Origin: Thalassospira australica
Lineage (GTDB): Bacteria; Pseudomonadota; Alphaproteobacteria; Rhodospirillales; Thalassospiraceae
Length of the DNA: 64,000 nucleotides
Assembly: GCF_000763295.1 (NCBI RefSeq)
Contig: NZ_JRJE01000005.1
Span: forward strand, 124,001 to 188,000
Direction: 5' to 3'
Positions 38,008 to 47,210 of the stretch are shown here, piece after piece; the first letter of the stretch is position 1, and each line of letters begins with the position of its first letter. The notes beneath the pieces are model-generated. The model did not search any database and was not told where the DNA came from. It was given only the letters and a program-made list of their open reading frames with translations. A program made the translations under genes and the position numbers.

Positions 38008-40061
38008 TAGATGGATGTTTCATCCCCTGCGCCATTCAAAACGACACGGCCTCCAACCGGGCGCGCCGATGACGTGCGATCAACCAGATCGACGATCTCG
38101 GAAATCACTTTGACCAGTTGGTAATCCTTGGGCGTGTAAACCGCCGAAACCCCCATCTGGCGTAACACCAGCATGTCGGCCTCTGGGATAATTCCGCCAA
38201 CGACAACCGGGATATGCCCGGCCCCTTTCGCACGCAGACCATTGACCACGTCACGCACCAGCGGCACATGCGACCCTGACAGGATCGACAGCCCGATGAC
38301 ATGCGCCCCTTCATCAAGGGCGTTACGCACCAGTTCATCCGGCGTCCAGCGAATGCCTTCGTAAAGCACTTCAATCCCGGCATCACCGGCTTTCACCGCG
38401 ATCTGTTCCGCGCCATTTGAATGACCATCCAGCCCCGGCTTGCCCACCAGCATCTTCATGCGTTCGCCAAGCTTGTCCGAAACGTCGTCAACACGCTGGC
38501 GCAGGTTGACCATGTTTTCTGCATCACCGGTGACAATCATCGATGTAATCCCGGTTGGCGCACGATATTCGCCAAACACATCGCGCAAGGTCGCCGACCA
38601 TTCACCGGTCGTCACCCCCGCATGGGCACACGCAATCGAGCTTTCCATCACATTGCGTCCCTCAGTGGCGGCTGATTTCAAGGCCTCCAGCGACGTGGTG
38701 ACTTCCGCCTGATCACGATCAGACCGCCAGGCTTTCAGCTTTTCGATCTGTTCCTGTTCGGCCATGTCATCAACTGTCAGGATTGATTTTTCACCCGATG
38801 TCAGCGGGGATGGTTCGGTTTCCATAAAGGCATTCACGCCAATCACCTTGGTCTGGCCACTTTCGATATCGGCCAGACGCCGGGCATTTGATAGCACCAG
38901 TTCCTGTTTCATATAGCCCCGGTCCACCGCAGCAATCGCCCCGCCCATGGCATCGATGTTGGCCAGTTCTGCACGTGCTCCTTCCTTCAGCGCGCCAACT
39001 TTGCGTTCAATCGCCGGATTCCCGTCAAACAGGTCCTCATATTCCAGAAGATCGGTTTCAAAGGCCATGATCTGCTGCAGGCGCAGCGACCATTGCTGAT
39101 CCCACGGGCGCGGCAGACCAAGGGCCTCGTTCCACGCAGGCAACTGTACGGCGCGGGCACGCGCATTCTTTGACAGCACCACCGACAGCATTTCGATCAG
39201 AATGCGATAGACGTTGTTTTCGGGCTGCTGTTCGGTCAGCCCCAATGAATTGACCTGAACCCCATAGCGGAACCGGCGGTATTTGGCGTCTTCGATGCCA
39301 TAACGATCACGGGTGATTTCATCCCACAGCTCGCAAAATGCGCGCATCTTGCAGATCTCCGTGACAAAGCGAATCCCGGCATTCACAAAAAATGAAATGC
39401 GCCCGACCACCTTGGCAAAATCCTCTTCGGGCACCTGCCCCGAATCGCGCACCGCATCCAGAACGGCAATCGCGGTTGCCAAGGCATAGGCCAGTTCCTG
39501 TTCGGCCGTCGCCCCGGCTTCTTGCAGATGGTACGAACACACATTCATCGGGTTCCACTTGGGAACCTCGCGATAGGTAAAGGCCGCAACATCCGTGATC
39601 AGCTTCAGGCTGGGCGCAGGCGGGAAGATATAGGTCCCGCGCGACAGATATTCCTTGATGATGTCGTTCTGGGTCGTGCCCTGCAAGCTTGCGCGTGCGG
39701 TACCCTGTTTTTCCGCCACCGCGATATAAAGCGAAAGAAGCCACGCCGCCGGCGCATTGATCGTCATTGATGTGTTCATCTGATCAAGCGGAATGCCATC
39801 AAACAACGTCATCATGTCACCAAGATGCGATACCGGCACACCAACCTTGCCGACCTCGCCGCGCGCAAGAACATGGTCCGAATCGTACCCGGTCTGGGTT
39901 GGCAAATCGAAGGCCACAGAAAGTCCGGTCTGACCTTTTGCAAGGTTCTGACGATACAGCGCGTTTGACGCCTGTGCCGAACTATGCCCGGCATAGGTCC
40001 GGATCAGCCACGGGCGATCGCGTTCCGGTTTTGCTGCGCTGCGCTTGTTTTCCATCGACAT
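38004..40061 (-). CDS. ecm: Ethylmalonyl-CoA mutase
   Basis: Ecm isomerises (2R)-ethylmalonyl-CoA to (2S)-methylsuccinyl-CoA with adenosylcobalamin. The 685-residue protein has the mutase domain (RPWLIRTYAGHSSAQASNALYRQNLAKGQTGLSVAFDLPTQ-like start, YHLQEAGATAEQELAYALA) and a C-terminal cobalamin-binding domain with DxHxxG as KPGLDGHSNGAEQIA (Asp545, His547, Gly550). The combined large-plus-B12 domain layout and the neighbouring ccr and mcd favour Ecm over a methylmalonyl-CoA mutase. AGAGG precedes the ATG. It is divergent from ccr, and the AT-rich gap of 290 bases carries shared regulatory signals. Confidence 0.93.
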   Translation of the reverse strand: MSMENKRSAAKPERDRPWLIRTYAGHSSAQASNALYRQNLAKGQTGLSVAFDLPTQTGYDSDHVLARGEVGKVGVPVSHLGDMMTLFDGIPLDQMNTSMTINAPAAWLLSLYIAVAEKQGTARASLQGTTQNDIIKEYLSRGTYIFPPAPSLKLITDVAAFTYREVPKWNPMNVCSYHLQEAGATAEQELAYALATAIAVLDAVRDSGQVPEEDFAKVVGRISFFVNAGIRFVTEICKMRAFCELWDEITRDRYGIEDAKYRRFRYGVQVNSLGLTEQQPENNVYRILIEMLSVVLSKNARARAVQLPAWNEALGLPRPWDQQWSLRLQQIMAFETDLLEYEDLFDGNPAIERKVGALKEGARAELANIDAMGGAIAAVDRGYMKQELVLSNARRLADIESGQTKVIGVNAFMETEPSPLTSGEKSILTVDDMAEQEQIEKLKAWRSDRDQAEVTTSLEALKSAATEGRNVMESSIACAHAGVTTGEWSATLRDVFGEYRAPTGITSMIVTGDAENMVNLRQRVDDVSDKLGERMKMLVGKPGLDGHSNGAEQIAVKAGDAGIEVLYEGIRWTPDELVRNALDEGAHVIGLSILSGSHVPLVRDVVNGLRAKGAGHIPVVVGGIIPEADMLVLRQMGVSAVYTPKDYQLVKVISEIVDLVDRTSSARPVGGRVVLNGAGDETSIY

Positions 40062-40080
40062 CGCGACCTCTTGTATTTTT

Positions 40081-40314
40081 ATTACCTTATATCTTTTCGA
40101 TAATTACGCCTGAACGTTATTAAATTATCTGCTAGACATCACTTTGGTAATTATATAACAATTTGTGCAACGCGATAAAAGCGAAAACAAATAGCGCCCC
40201 GGTTAATTCTGCACGAAACCTGCAGAAAACCGGGAAATGCCCGGGTAAAATAAAACAAATTCCGTGGCTTGGAGGATACGTCGACCGCAACGCAGCATTG
40301 GTAATTTAATTACC
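40081..40314. promoter_or_regulatory. GGTAATT motifs in the ecm-ccr intergenic region
   Basis: GGTAATTTAATTACC (40300-40314) is a perfect 15-bp palindrome 39 bases before the ccr ATG. Half-site sequences recur at 40146 (GGTAATTAT) and 40081 (ATTACC), and TAATTAC lies near 40101. The arrangement suggests binding sites for a regulator of both divergent genes. No regulator gene adjoins. Confidence 0.6.
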
Positions 40315-40352
40315 CTGCAAAACGGATCGACCCCGAACAAGGAGTGAAGGCC

Positions 40353-41633
40353 ATGAATACCACTGCTGAAGTGCTGCCTTTCCGTGGCGGTCAGGAAGAA
40401 AAAGATCTGTATGAAATCGGTGAAATCCCGCCGTTGGGCCATGTTCCAAAGAACATGTACGCATGGGCGATTCGCGAAGAACGCCACGGCGAACCCGATA
40501 CCGCCATGCAGTGCGAAGTTCTGCCCGTCACCCAGCCTGACAGCCACGAGGTGCTTGTCCTGGTGATGGCGGCAGGCGTGAACTACAACGGCATCTGGGC
40601 TTCGCTTGGCAAACCGATTTCGGTGTTTAATTCCCATGATTGCCCGTTCCATATCGCCGGATCGGATGCATCAGGCATCGTCTGGGCGGTCGGATCAAAA
40701 GTCACCCGCTGGAAAGTCGGCGATGAAGTCGTCATTCACTGCAATCAGGATGATGGCGATGACGAGGAATGCAACGGCGGCGATCCGATGCTGTCCCCAA
40801 CCCAGCGCATCTGGGGATATGAAACCCCTGACGGCTCCTTTGCCCAGTTCACCTGCGTGCAGGCACAGCAATTAATGCCGCGCCCCAAACATCTGACCTG
40901 GGAAGAAAGTGCGTGCTATACGCTGACCCTTGCCACCGCCTATCGCATGCTGTTTGGCCATCGTCCGCACATCCTTCGACCGGGGCATAATGTTCTGGTC
41001 TGGGGCGCATCAGGGGGCCTTGGATCGATGGCAATCCAGTTGATCACCACAGCCGGGGCCAATGCGATTGGCGTTATTTCCGATGAATCAAAGCGCGACT
41101 TTGTTCTCGGACTTGGGGCCAAGGCCGTCATCAACCGCAAGGACTTCAATTGTTGGGGTCAGCTTCCCACCGTCAACGGTCCGGAATTTGGCGATTATAT
41201 GAAAGAAGTCCGCAAATTCGGCAAGGCGATCTGGGACATCACCGGCAAGGGAAATGATGTCGATATTGTCTTTGAACATCCCGGCGAACAGACTTTCCCG
41301 GTATCGTGTAACGTGGTCAAACGCGGCGGCATGGTTGTTTTCTGTGCCGGCACCACCGGCTTTAACCTGACCTTTGATGCCCGGTTTGTCTGGATGCGTC
41401 AGAAACGTATTCAGGGCAGCCACTTTGCCAACCTCAAACAGGCCGCACAGGCCAACACCCTGATGGTCGAACGCCGGATTGATCCCAGCATGTCCGAAGT
41501 CTTTAGCTGGGACGATATTCCGCGTGCCCACATGAAGATGATGCGCAACGAACACAAGCCGGGCAACATGGCCGTTCTGGTTCAGGCAAAACGTCCGGGC
41601 ATGCGCACACTCGAAGAAGCAGTAGAGGCCTAA
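40353..41633 (+). CDS. ccr: Crotonyl-CoA carboxylase/reductase
   Basis: Ccr reductively carboxylates crotonyl-CoA to ethylmalonyl-CoA with NADPH and CO2. The 426-residue MDR-family enzyme has the N-terminal stretch VPKNMYAWAIREERHGEP, the segment VMAAGVNYNGIWASLGKPI and AGSDASGIVWAVGSKV. The NADPH loop is VWGASGGLGSMAIQL, and the late CNVVKRGGMVVFCAGTTG and HFANLKQA are typical of Ccr. The ATG at 40353 has AGGAG about 8 bases upstream; a GTG at 40344 lies too close to it. It heads the ethylmalonyl-CoA genes with mcd downstream. Confidence 0.96.
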   Translation: MNTTAEVLPFRGGQEEKDLYEIGEIPPLGHVPKNMYAWAIREERHGEPDTAMQCEVLPVTQPDSHEVLVLVMAAGVNYNGIWASLGKPISVFNSHDCPFHIAGSDASGIVWAVGSKVTRWKVGDEVVIHCNQDDGDDEECNGGDPMLSPTQRIWGYETPDGSFAQFTCVQAQQLMPRPKHLTWEESACYTLTLATAYRMLFGHRPHILRPGHNVLVWGASGGLGSMAIQLITTAGANAIGVISDESKRDFVLGLGAKAVINRKDFNCWGQLPTVNGPEFGDYMKEVRKFGKAIWDITGKGNDVDIVFEHPGEQTFPVSCNVVKRGGMVVFCAGTTGFNLTFDARFVWMRQKRIQGSHFANLKQAAQANTLMVERRIDPSMSEVFSWDDIPRAHMKMMRNEHKPGNMAVLVQAKRPGMRTLEEAVEA

Positions 41634-41787
41634 TCCCACATAAAGCCTTTACTGATTGCTGGCACCCCGCGCGCGTTCTCGCCCGATCGGCGTACGGGGT
41701 GCCACCACCCTTTCAAACCAGACACATGCATGACTGGCGGCACATCATGCCCCACTGATTGCGCCATGCCGACACGAGGACCGATGA

Positions 41788-43455
41788 ATGACTGATACCG
41801 CCCTTTTGCCTGACCTTGAACGGCTGTGCGACGATGCGCTTGCCGCCCTTGCCCCGGTATATGACGCGGCCGAACATGCCCTGCGCACGGCCGTCACCAT
41901 AGATGGCAAGATCAACGCGGGCGCGTTTGATGACAATCAGTTCGCGGCACACGGTTTTGCCTGGTTCACCACCTATGTCACGGCCTTGGGGCAAATGAAG
42001 GCATGGGCAAACCGGCTTAAGGATCAGGGCAAGTTCGGCAATCTCGAACAACTGATCTTGCAATCGGCCTTTGGCGAATATCTTGCCCAGATCAAGGGTG
42101 GCATCCCGATGTCACAAGGCGAAATCATTCGTCTTTCCAACCTTGGCATCAGCGACGATATTATCGCATCCCTTGGCGCAAGCCCATCGGTCACCATCCT
42201 TGCCAATCAGGGCAATTCGGACGCAACCCGGCGCGCCATTGCCAAGGAGATCGAGGACAGCCTTGATACCGGGCAATTCGGCGACACCGGGCTTGAGGAC
42301 GAAACCCTTGATATGGTGCGCGATCAGTTCCGTCGTTTTGTCGACGAAAAAGTCACGCCATACGCCCACGGATGGCATGAACGTGACGAATTGATCCCGA
42401 TTGAAGTCATCACCGAGATGTCCGAACTTGGCGTATTTGGCCTGACCATCCCCGAAGAGTTCGGTGGTCTTGGCATGGGCAAGACCGCCATGTGCGTTGT
42501 GACCGAAGAACTATCACGCGGTTATATCGGCGTTGGGTCGCTTGGCACCCGATCGGAAATTGCCGCCGAACTGATCCGCCTGGGCGGAACCGATGCGCAA
42601 AAGGAACACTACCTGCCGAAACTGGCATCTGGTGAAATCCTGCCGACAGCCGTTTTTACCGAACCCAACAATGGATCGGATCTGGCGCATTTGCGCACCC
42701 GTGCGGTCAAGAATGGTGACATCTATAAGGTGACCGGCAACAAGACATGGATCACCCATGCCGCACGATCTGATCTGATGACCCTTCTGACCCGCACCAA
42801 CCCGGATGAGGCAGGCTACCGTGGTCTTTCCATGCTTTTGGCTGAAAAACCCCGCGGCACAGATGACAATCCGTTCCCCGCCGATGGCATGTCGGGCGGC
42901 GAGATCGAGGTGCTTGGCTATCGCGGCATGAAGGAATACGAACTCTCCTTTGATGGCTTTGACGTCCCGACTGAAAACCTTCTGGGCGGCGAAGAAGGTC
43001 AGGGCTTCAAACAATTGATGGCAACCTTTGAATCCGCACGTATTCAAACTGCGGCACGTGCAGTTGGTGTTGCCCAGAACGCGCTTGAAATCGGCATGCG
43101 CTATGCCAAGGACCGCGTCCAGTTTTCCAAACCGCTTTATGAATTCCCAAGGGTCTATGGAAAAGTCGCATGGATGGTTGTCGAGACCATGATTGCGCGC
43201 CAGCTGACCTATTTTTCGGCCTTTGAAAAGGATCAGGATATCCGGTGCGATATCGAGGCGGGCATGGCCAAGCTTTTGGGGGCGCGTGTGGCATGGTCGA
43301 ATGCCGATAACGCACTTCAGATCCACGGCGGGAACGGATATGCGCTTGAATATCAGATCAGCCGGGTGCTGTGTGATGCGCGCATTCTGAACATTTTTGA
43401 AGGTGCCGCCGAGATCCAGGCACAGGTCGTCACCCGGGGAATTCTCGGGCGCTAA
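41788..43455 (+). CDS. mcd: (2S)-methylsuccinyl-CoA dehydrogenase
   Basis: Mcd oxidises methylsuccinyl-CoA to mesaconyl-CoA in the ethylmalonyl-CoA pathway and hands electrons to electron transfer flavoprotein. The 555-residue acyl-CoA dehydrogenase has about 150 extra N-terminal residues, as Mcd does, then the family blocks TIPEEFGGLGMGKTAMCVVTEE, ILPTAVFTEPNNGSDLAH and ALQIHGGNGYALEYQISR. FAD is the cofactor. It follows ccr by about 155 bases and has its own terminator downstream. The identity is supported by the ecm-ccr context; without it a generic acyl-CoA dehydrogenase would be the safer call. Confidence 0.9.
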   Translation: MTDTALLPDLERLCDDALAALAPVYDAAEHALRTAVTIDGKINAGAFDDNQFAAHGFAWFTTYVTALGQMKAWANRLKDQGKFGNLEQLILQSAFGEYLAQIKGGIPMSQGEIIRLSNLGISDDIIASLGASPSVTILANQGNSDATRRAIAKEIEDSLDTGQFGDTGLEDETLDMVRDQFRRFVDEKVTPYAHGWHERDELIPIEVITEMSELGVFGLTIPEEFGGLGMGKTAMCVVTEELSRGYIGVGSLGTRSEIAAELIRLGGTDAQKEHYLPKLASGEILPTAVFTEPNNGSDLAHLRTRAVKNGDIYKVTGNKTWITHAARSDLMTLLTRTNPDEAGYRGLSMLLAEKPRGTDDNPFPADGMSGGEIEVLGYRGMKEYELSFDGFDVPTENLLGGEEGQGFKQLMATFESARIQTAARAVGVAQNALEIGMRYAKDRVQFSKPLYEFPRVYGKVAWMVVETMIARQLTYFSAFEKDQDIRCDIEAGMAKLLGARVAWSNADNALQIHGGNGYALEYQISRVLCDARILNIFEGAAEIQAQVVTRGILGR

Positions 43456-43527
43456 GCCGATAACATTCTGAAATACAGATTAATTTCTGATTTGAACCGT
43501 GGCCCCTGTGAACAACAAGGGCAAACT

Positions 43528-43558
43528 TGGCCCGTCATGCTTGGCGGGCCACTTTTCT
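43528..43558 (+). terminator. Terminator of mcd
   Basis: TGGCCCG (43528-43534) and CGGGCCA (43545-43551) form a stem followed by CTTTTCT. Confidence 0.75.
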
Positions 43559-43567
43559 ATATCAACC

Positions 43568-43593
43568 TAAAGTATGATATCTTTCGCCTAACC
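43568..43593 (+). promoter_or_regulatory. Possible sigma-28 (flagellar) promoter before the chemoreceptor gene
   Basis: TAAA (43568-43571) and GCCTAACC (43586-43593) with 14 bases between resemble the sigma-28 consensus TAAA-N15-GCCGATAA. The spacing is one base short and the second box differs at three positions, so this is a weak match. It lies about 95 bases before the chemoreceptor start. Confidence 0.35.
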
Positions 43594-43688
43594 CTCTAGT
43601 GCTAAATAAAACCAAACTGATAAGCAGAACCCTTAGAATCTGTAAAAAACAGGCTAAAGCCCTGTGGGGAAAAGGGAGAAACATTCAA

Positions 43689-45788
43689 ATGAATCACGCC
43701 CTGAACATGTCAGAAAATTCTATTTTTGCGCGCATTAGCGAAGCCAAGACACTCTTTGATGAAAACGCCACCCAGCTTGCCGAAAGCCTGATTGGGGATT
43801 TGCTTGGCACAGGGCAAAGCAGCGCGGAATCAAGCAATCCGCAGCAGCACATCACTGCCCTTGCAGAGCGTTTTCGCACGATGGCCAATTCAACCTCAGC
43901 ACGTGAGTTCAACCAGTGCTTTGGCAGTCATGAATTGGCACAGGCAACCGCAGGATTAACCCCCGATCAGCTTGTTCTTGCCTATCACAAGGCGGCATCT
44001 CATTGCGCGACTCTGGCGTCGCGAACAAAGTCGGTCAAAGCCACCCCATCGCTTCTCGATGCGGCACGCTGTGTATTGATGGCAGATATGGCCAGCCTGA
44101 TGGCCGCCCAGCAAAAGGTCGTCGCCGATCAGCGGTCCGCCTCTGAAATTCAGTCGATGTCAGAAATCATCGAACGTGAAACCGATAACATCATTTCAGA
44201 AGTCGGCTTTCAGGCCGGTCGCACCAACGACGTGGCTCAGGCCATGGAAAGTGATGCCAGCGAACTTTCCCAACTGGTGGAACGCATTACAGCGACAACC
44301 GATATCGCCAGCAACAATGTCTCGACCGTTGCCTCTGCGACCGAGGAGCTGCAGGCATCCAGCCACGAAATTGCAGAACGCATCCACAAAACCAACGACA
44401 TTGCCGGTCAGGCCGTGACCCGGGCGCAGGAAACCTCGCACACGATGAACAGCCTGTCGGAAACCGCAAGCGAGATCGGCAAGGTCGTCGATATCGTCAA
44501 ACGCATTTCCGATCAGACCAAGATGCTGGCACTGAATGCGACGATCGAGGCCGCCCGCGCCGGAGATGCCGGCAAAGGGTTTGCCGTGGTTGCCAACGAG
44601 GTCAAGAACCTTGCAACCCAGACCGAAAAGGCGATCTCGGACATTAATTCACAGATTACCGCCATTCAGGGCGCCACATCGGAGGCCGTCACCGCAATCG
44701 AAGGCATCGGCGGTGCAATTGACGAGGTCAGCCAGCTTTCAACTGACATTTCGGCATCTGTCGAACAGCAAACAGCGGCCATTGGTGAAATTTCATCAAG
44801 CGCACAGGAAGTCTCGACCCACATGCGCGGCATTTCATCCGATATTGAGCTGGCCAGCCAGAAATCGCTAAATGCCAGTGAAACTGCAGAAAACCTGCGC
44901 ATTCTGTCATCGAATATCCGCAACGACATATCGGAAATGGAAAGCCGTTTCCGCATGGTTCTGCGCAGCACAGAAAATGCCAACCGCCGCAACGAAGATC
45001 GGGTTCCGATTGCCGTTGACATCGACGTTGATTTTGGCGGGAACGACGTCAGAAGCGGCGTGACCGCGGATATGTCACTGGCCGGGTTACTTGCCCGGAT
45101 TGAAGCCACAGAAAAAGATCGCAACAAACCGATCAAAATCACAATGGCCGATGGCACAATCCTGAACGGCATCGTCAAGGCAACATCGGGGCTTGGCACC
45201 CATGTGCAATTCACCGAACTGGACGAAAATGCCAATCAGGTGATCTTGAACCACCTGAAAAAAACACGCGATCACGACAACAAGATTGCTGATCTGGGGA
45301 TCGAATTGGCCGCTGATCTGGGCAAGGTTCTGGAAAATGGTCTGCGCAATAATGAAATCACCAGCGAAGACCTGTTCCAACCACGCTATGAAGCAATCCC
45401 CGATACCGATCCAAAGCAATTCATGACGCCCTATATCCCCTTCACGGATCGCAACTTCACCCCGCTTCAGGAAGCCATCCTTGAAAAGGACAAACACATT
45501 GTCTTTGCCGCCGGGGTGGATTCAAACGGCTACCTGCCGACCCACAACAAGATATACAGCCAACCGCAAAAGCCCGGTGAACCGGCATGGAACATGGGCA
45601 ACTGTCGCAACCGGCGCATCTTTGATGACCGTGCTGGTCTGATGGCGGCACGCAACACCAAGCCGCATTTGCTGCAAACCTATTTCCGCGACATGGGCGA
45701 CAGCGTTGTCTTCATGAAGGAATGCGACGTCCCGATCATGGTCGATGGACAACAGTGGGGTAACCTGCGCATCGGTTACCGCGCTTAA
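43689..45788 (+). CDS. Soluble methyl-accepting chemotaxis protein with PilZ and C-terminal sensory-like domains
   Basis: The 699-residue protein has no signal peptide or membrane helix, so it is cytosolic. Residues about 10-180 form a helical N-terminal region. The MCP signalling domain follows, with the hairpin tip [21 protein letters not shown] PilZ domain (about residues 430-500) has both c-di-GMP motifs: RxxxR in NRRNEDR and DxSxxG in ADMSLAG. A C-terminal domain (about 570-699) with [28 protein letters not shown] and [14 protein letters not shown] is like the sensory module found at the end of other alphaproteobacterial receptors. It could feed c-di-GMP level and a cytosolic signal into the chemotaxis kinase. 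The ATG at 43689 has GGGAG upstream. Confidence 0.88.
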   Translation: MNHALNMSENSIFARISEAKTLFDENATQLAESLIGDLLGTGQSSAESSNPQQHITALAERFRTMANSTSAREFNQCFGSHELAQATAGLTPDQLVLAYHKAASHCATLASRTKSVKATPSLLDAARCVLMADMASLMAAQQKVVADQRSASEIQSMSEIIERETDNIISEVGFQAGRTNDVAQAMESDASELSQLVERITATTDIASNNVSTVASATEELQASSHEIAERIHKTNDIAGQAVTRAQETSHTMNSLSETASEIGKVVDIVKRISDQTKMLALNATIEAARAGDAGKGFAVVANEVKNLATQTEKAISDINSQITAIQGATSEAVTAIEGIGGAIDEVSQLSTDISASVEQQTAAIGEISSSAQEVSTHMRGISSDIELASQKSLNASETAENLRILSSNIRNDISEMESRFRMVLRSTENANRRNEDRVPIAVDIDVDFGGNDVRSGVTADMSLAGLLARIEATEKDRNKPIKITMADGTILNGIVKATSGLGTHVQFTELDENANQVILNHLKKTRDHDNKIADLGIELAADLGKVLENGLRNNEITSEDLFQPRYEAIPDTDPKQFMTPYIPFTDRNFTPLQEAILEKDKHIVFAAGVDSNGYLPTHNKIYSQPQKPGEPAWNMGNCRNRRIFDDRAGLMAARNTKPHLLQTYFRDMGDSVVFMKECDVPIMVDGQQWGNLRIGYRA

Positions 45789-45833
45789 CGTCAAAACTCA
45801 TTCACATGACCGGCCCGAGCAAACGATAAAAAC

Positions 45834-45865
45834 AAAACACCCCGGACATTGTGCCGGGGTGTTTT
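45834..45865. terminator. Bidirectional terminator between the chemoreceptor and SahH-like genes
   Basis: AAAACACCCCGG / CCGGGGTGTTTT around a short loop. The two genes converge on it. Confidence 0.9.
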
Positions 45866-45902
45866 AATATTCACCAACGTTCAGTCCATATCGACATTTG
45901 GA

Positions 45903-47069
45903 TCAAGTGTGCGACCGCAGGATTGCCTCGGCGATTTCGCGTTCGATCTCTGCCGGATATTCATAGAAACCCGGTTTGAAGGACGCCGCACCCCCAGATG
46001 CCAGCCAGTCGATGCCGCGGATCAAAATGGCCGAGAACGGATCAAACAAATCCTTGCCAGATCCCCCCATCCCCGGCGCCAGGTTAAGCAGGCTTCCGCG
46101 GTTCAGAAGGTAAACTTCACGACTGTTATCAAGCTCAAACCGTTCAATATAGCGGCGCATCTTTGTCCGCGTTTGGCTATCAAGCCATTTAACATCAATC
46201 TCTGTATTGGAATGCCCGACATTGACCAGAACCGCCCCGCGACGGCATTGCTTGATTTGCTTTTCACCCAGAATGCCTGACAGGCCCGTTGCCGTAACAA
46301 TGATCGCACATTCACGAAGACCATCTTCAAGCGAAACAACCCGGCATCCGTGATGCTGGGCTTCAAGTGCGCGCACAGGGTCACGTTCGGCAACCGATAC
46401 CACCGCGCCAAGATTACGTGCACGTTCGGCAACCCCGCGACCAACCGGACCAAACCCGATTACCAGAACCGAACGCCCATAAAGCGCAAGTCCCGTCACA
46501 TTGGAAAAGACCGGCCACATTTCCTGCGCAACGTGATGACGGTTATGCAGGCGGTCCTTGATGGCAATATCGTTCCAGTTAAAGACCGGGAAGGAATACG
46601 CAAGTTTTTCAACCCGGTGAACACCGGTCGTGGTCGCTTCAAGCGCCCCTTCGACCTTATGGCCCTTGTTAACAAAGGCCTCGATCAACTCACCCCCCAT
46701 GTCAGCCACGATATCAGCCGGTTCGGACGACAGGATGTCGATGCTTTTGGCATATTCTTCGGGTGTCATCCCCGAAAACGCATGAACCTCAACACCATTG
46801 GCCGCCAGATAAGCTGCGGCAACATCATCGGTGCTATCTGGGTTACACGCCCCAACCTTGACCTTTGCCCCCGCCTTCACGAACGGCAGCAGGGTGGGAA
46901 TAGTGTCTTCAAGAACGTGCTGGAAACTGACGATGGTTTTGTCGCGCAGGTCGCGCTTGGCAACATAGTTGCCGTATTTGGCCGTCACCGGGCAGATCAC
47001 CTCGCGCCAGGCAAGGGTCTCCTCAGTGATCTGTTGGGCAAGGGCGGCGTCCTTGATACGGCTGGTCAT
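45903..47069 (-). CDS. Divergent S-adenosylhomocysteine hydrolase-like protein
   Basis: The 388-residue protein shows the SahH fold: a CNPDSTDDVAAAYLA-like segment, GALEATTTGVHRVEKL, and the NAD loop VLVIGFGPVGRGVAERARNLGA. True SahH is 430-470 residues long. Several active-site positions differ: the NDSVTKSKFDN stretch of SahH reads NDIAIKDRLHN, keeping the Lys but replacing the second catalytic Asp by His, and the later Cys is not seen. The C-terminal Lys/Tyr tail that completes the neighbouring NAD site is absent; the protein ends EIAEAILRSHT. It may use another substrate or be a NAD-dependent relative of unknown function. Its leader contains a 12-bp hairpin (47125-47161). Confidence 0.72.
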   Translation of the reverse strand: MTSRIKDAALAQQITEETLAWREVICPVTAKYGNYVAKRDLRDKTIVSFQHVLEDTIPTLLPFVKAGAKVKVGACNPDSTDDVAAAYLAANGVEVHAFSGMTPEEYAKSIDILSSEPADIVADMGGELIEAFVNKGHKVEGALEATTTGVHRVEKLAYSFPVFNWNDIAIKDRLHNRHHVAQEMWPVFSNVTGLALYGRSVLVIGFGPVGRGVAERARNLGAVVSVAERDPVRALEAQHHGCRVVSLEDGLRECAIIVTATGLSGILGEKQIKQCRRGAVLVNVGHSNTEIDVKWLDSQTRTKMRRYIERFELDNSREVYLLNRGSLLNLAPGMGGSGKDLFDPFSAILIRGIDWLASGGAASFKPGFYEYPAEIEREIAEAILRSHT

Positions 47070-47124
47070 GGAATTGGTCTCTTAACTTCGTGGGCGAATG
47101 ATTACCCCACTAGTTAATGCCAGC

Positions 47125-47161
47125 CTGACCGGATGAAAAGACTTTCTGATCATCCGGTCAG
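47125..47161 (-). other. 12-bp perfect inverted repeat between the GST and SahH-like genes
   Basis: CTGACCGGATGA (47125-47136) and TCATCCGGTCAG (47150-47161) pair perfectly with a 13-base loop. There is no T-run on either strand. It lies 50 bases after the GST stop and about 55 bases before the SahH-like start. Confidence 0.6.
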
Positions 47162-47210
47162 GATCAGGTTTCGGTTTTACCGCCCTGGCCGTTCAGACCA
47201 ACTGACCCGA

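Noticed and set aside
47125-47161. 12-bp inverted repeat before the SahH-like gene as a SAM or SAH riboswitch
   Set aside because: The sequence does not contain the conserved cores of SAM-II, SAM-V or SAH riboswitches that I know; it is only a hairpin.
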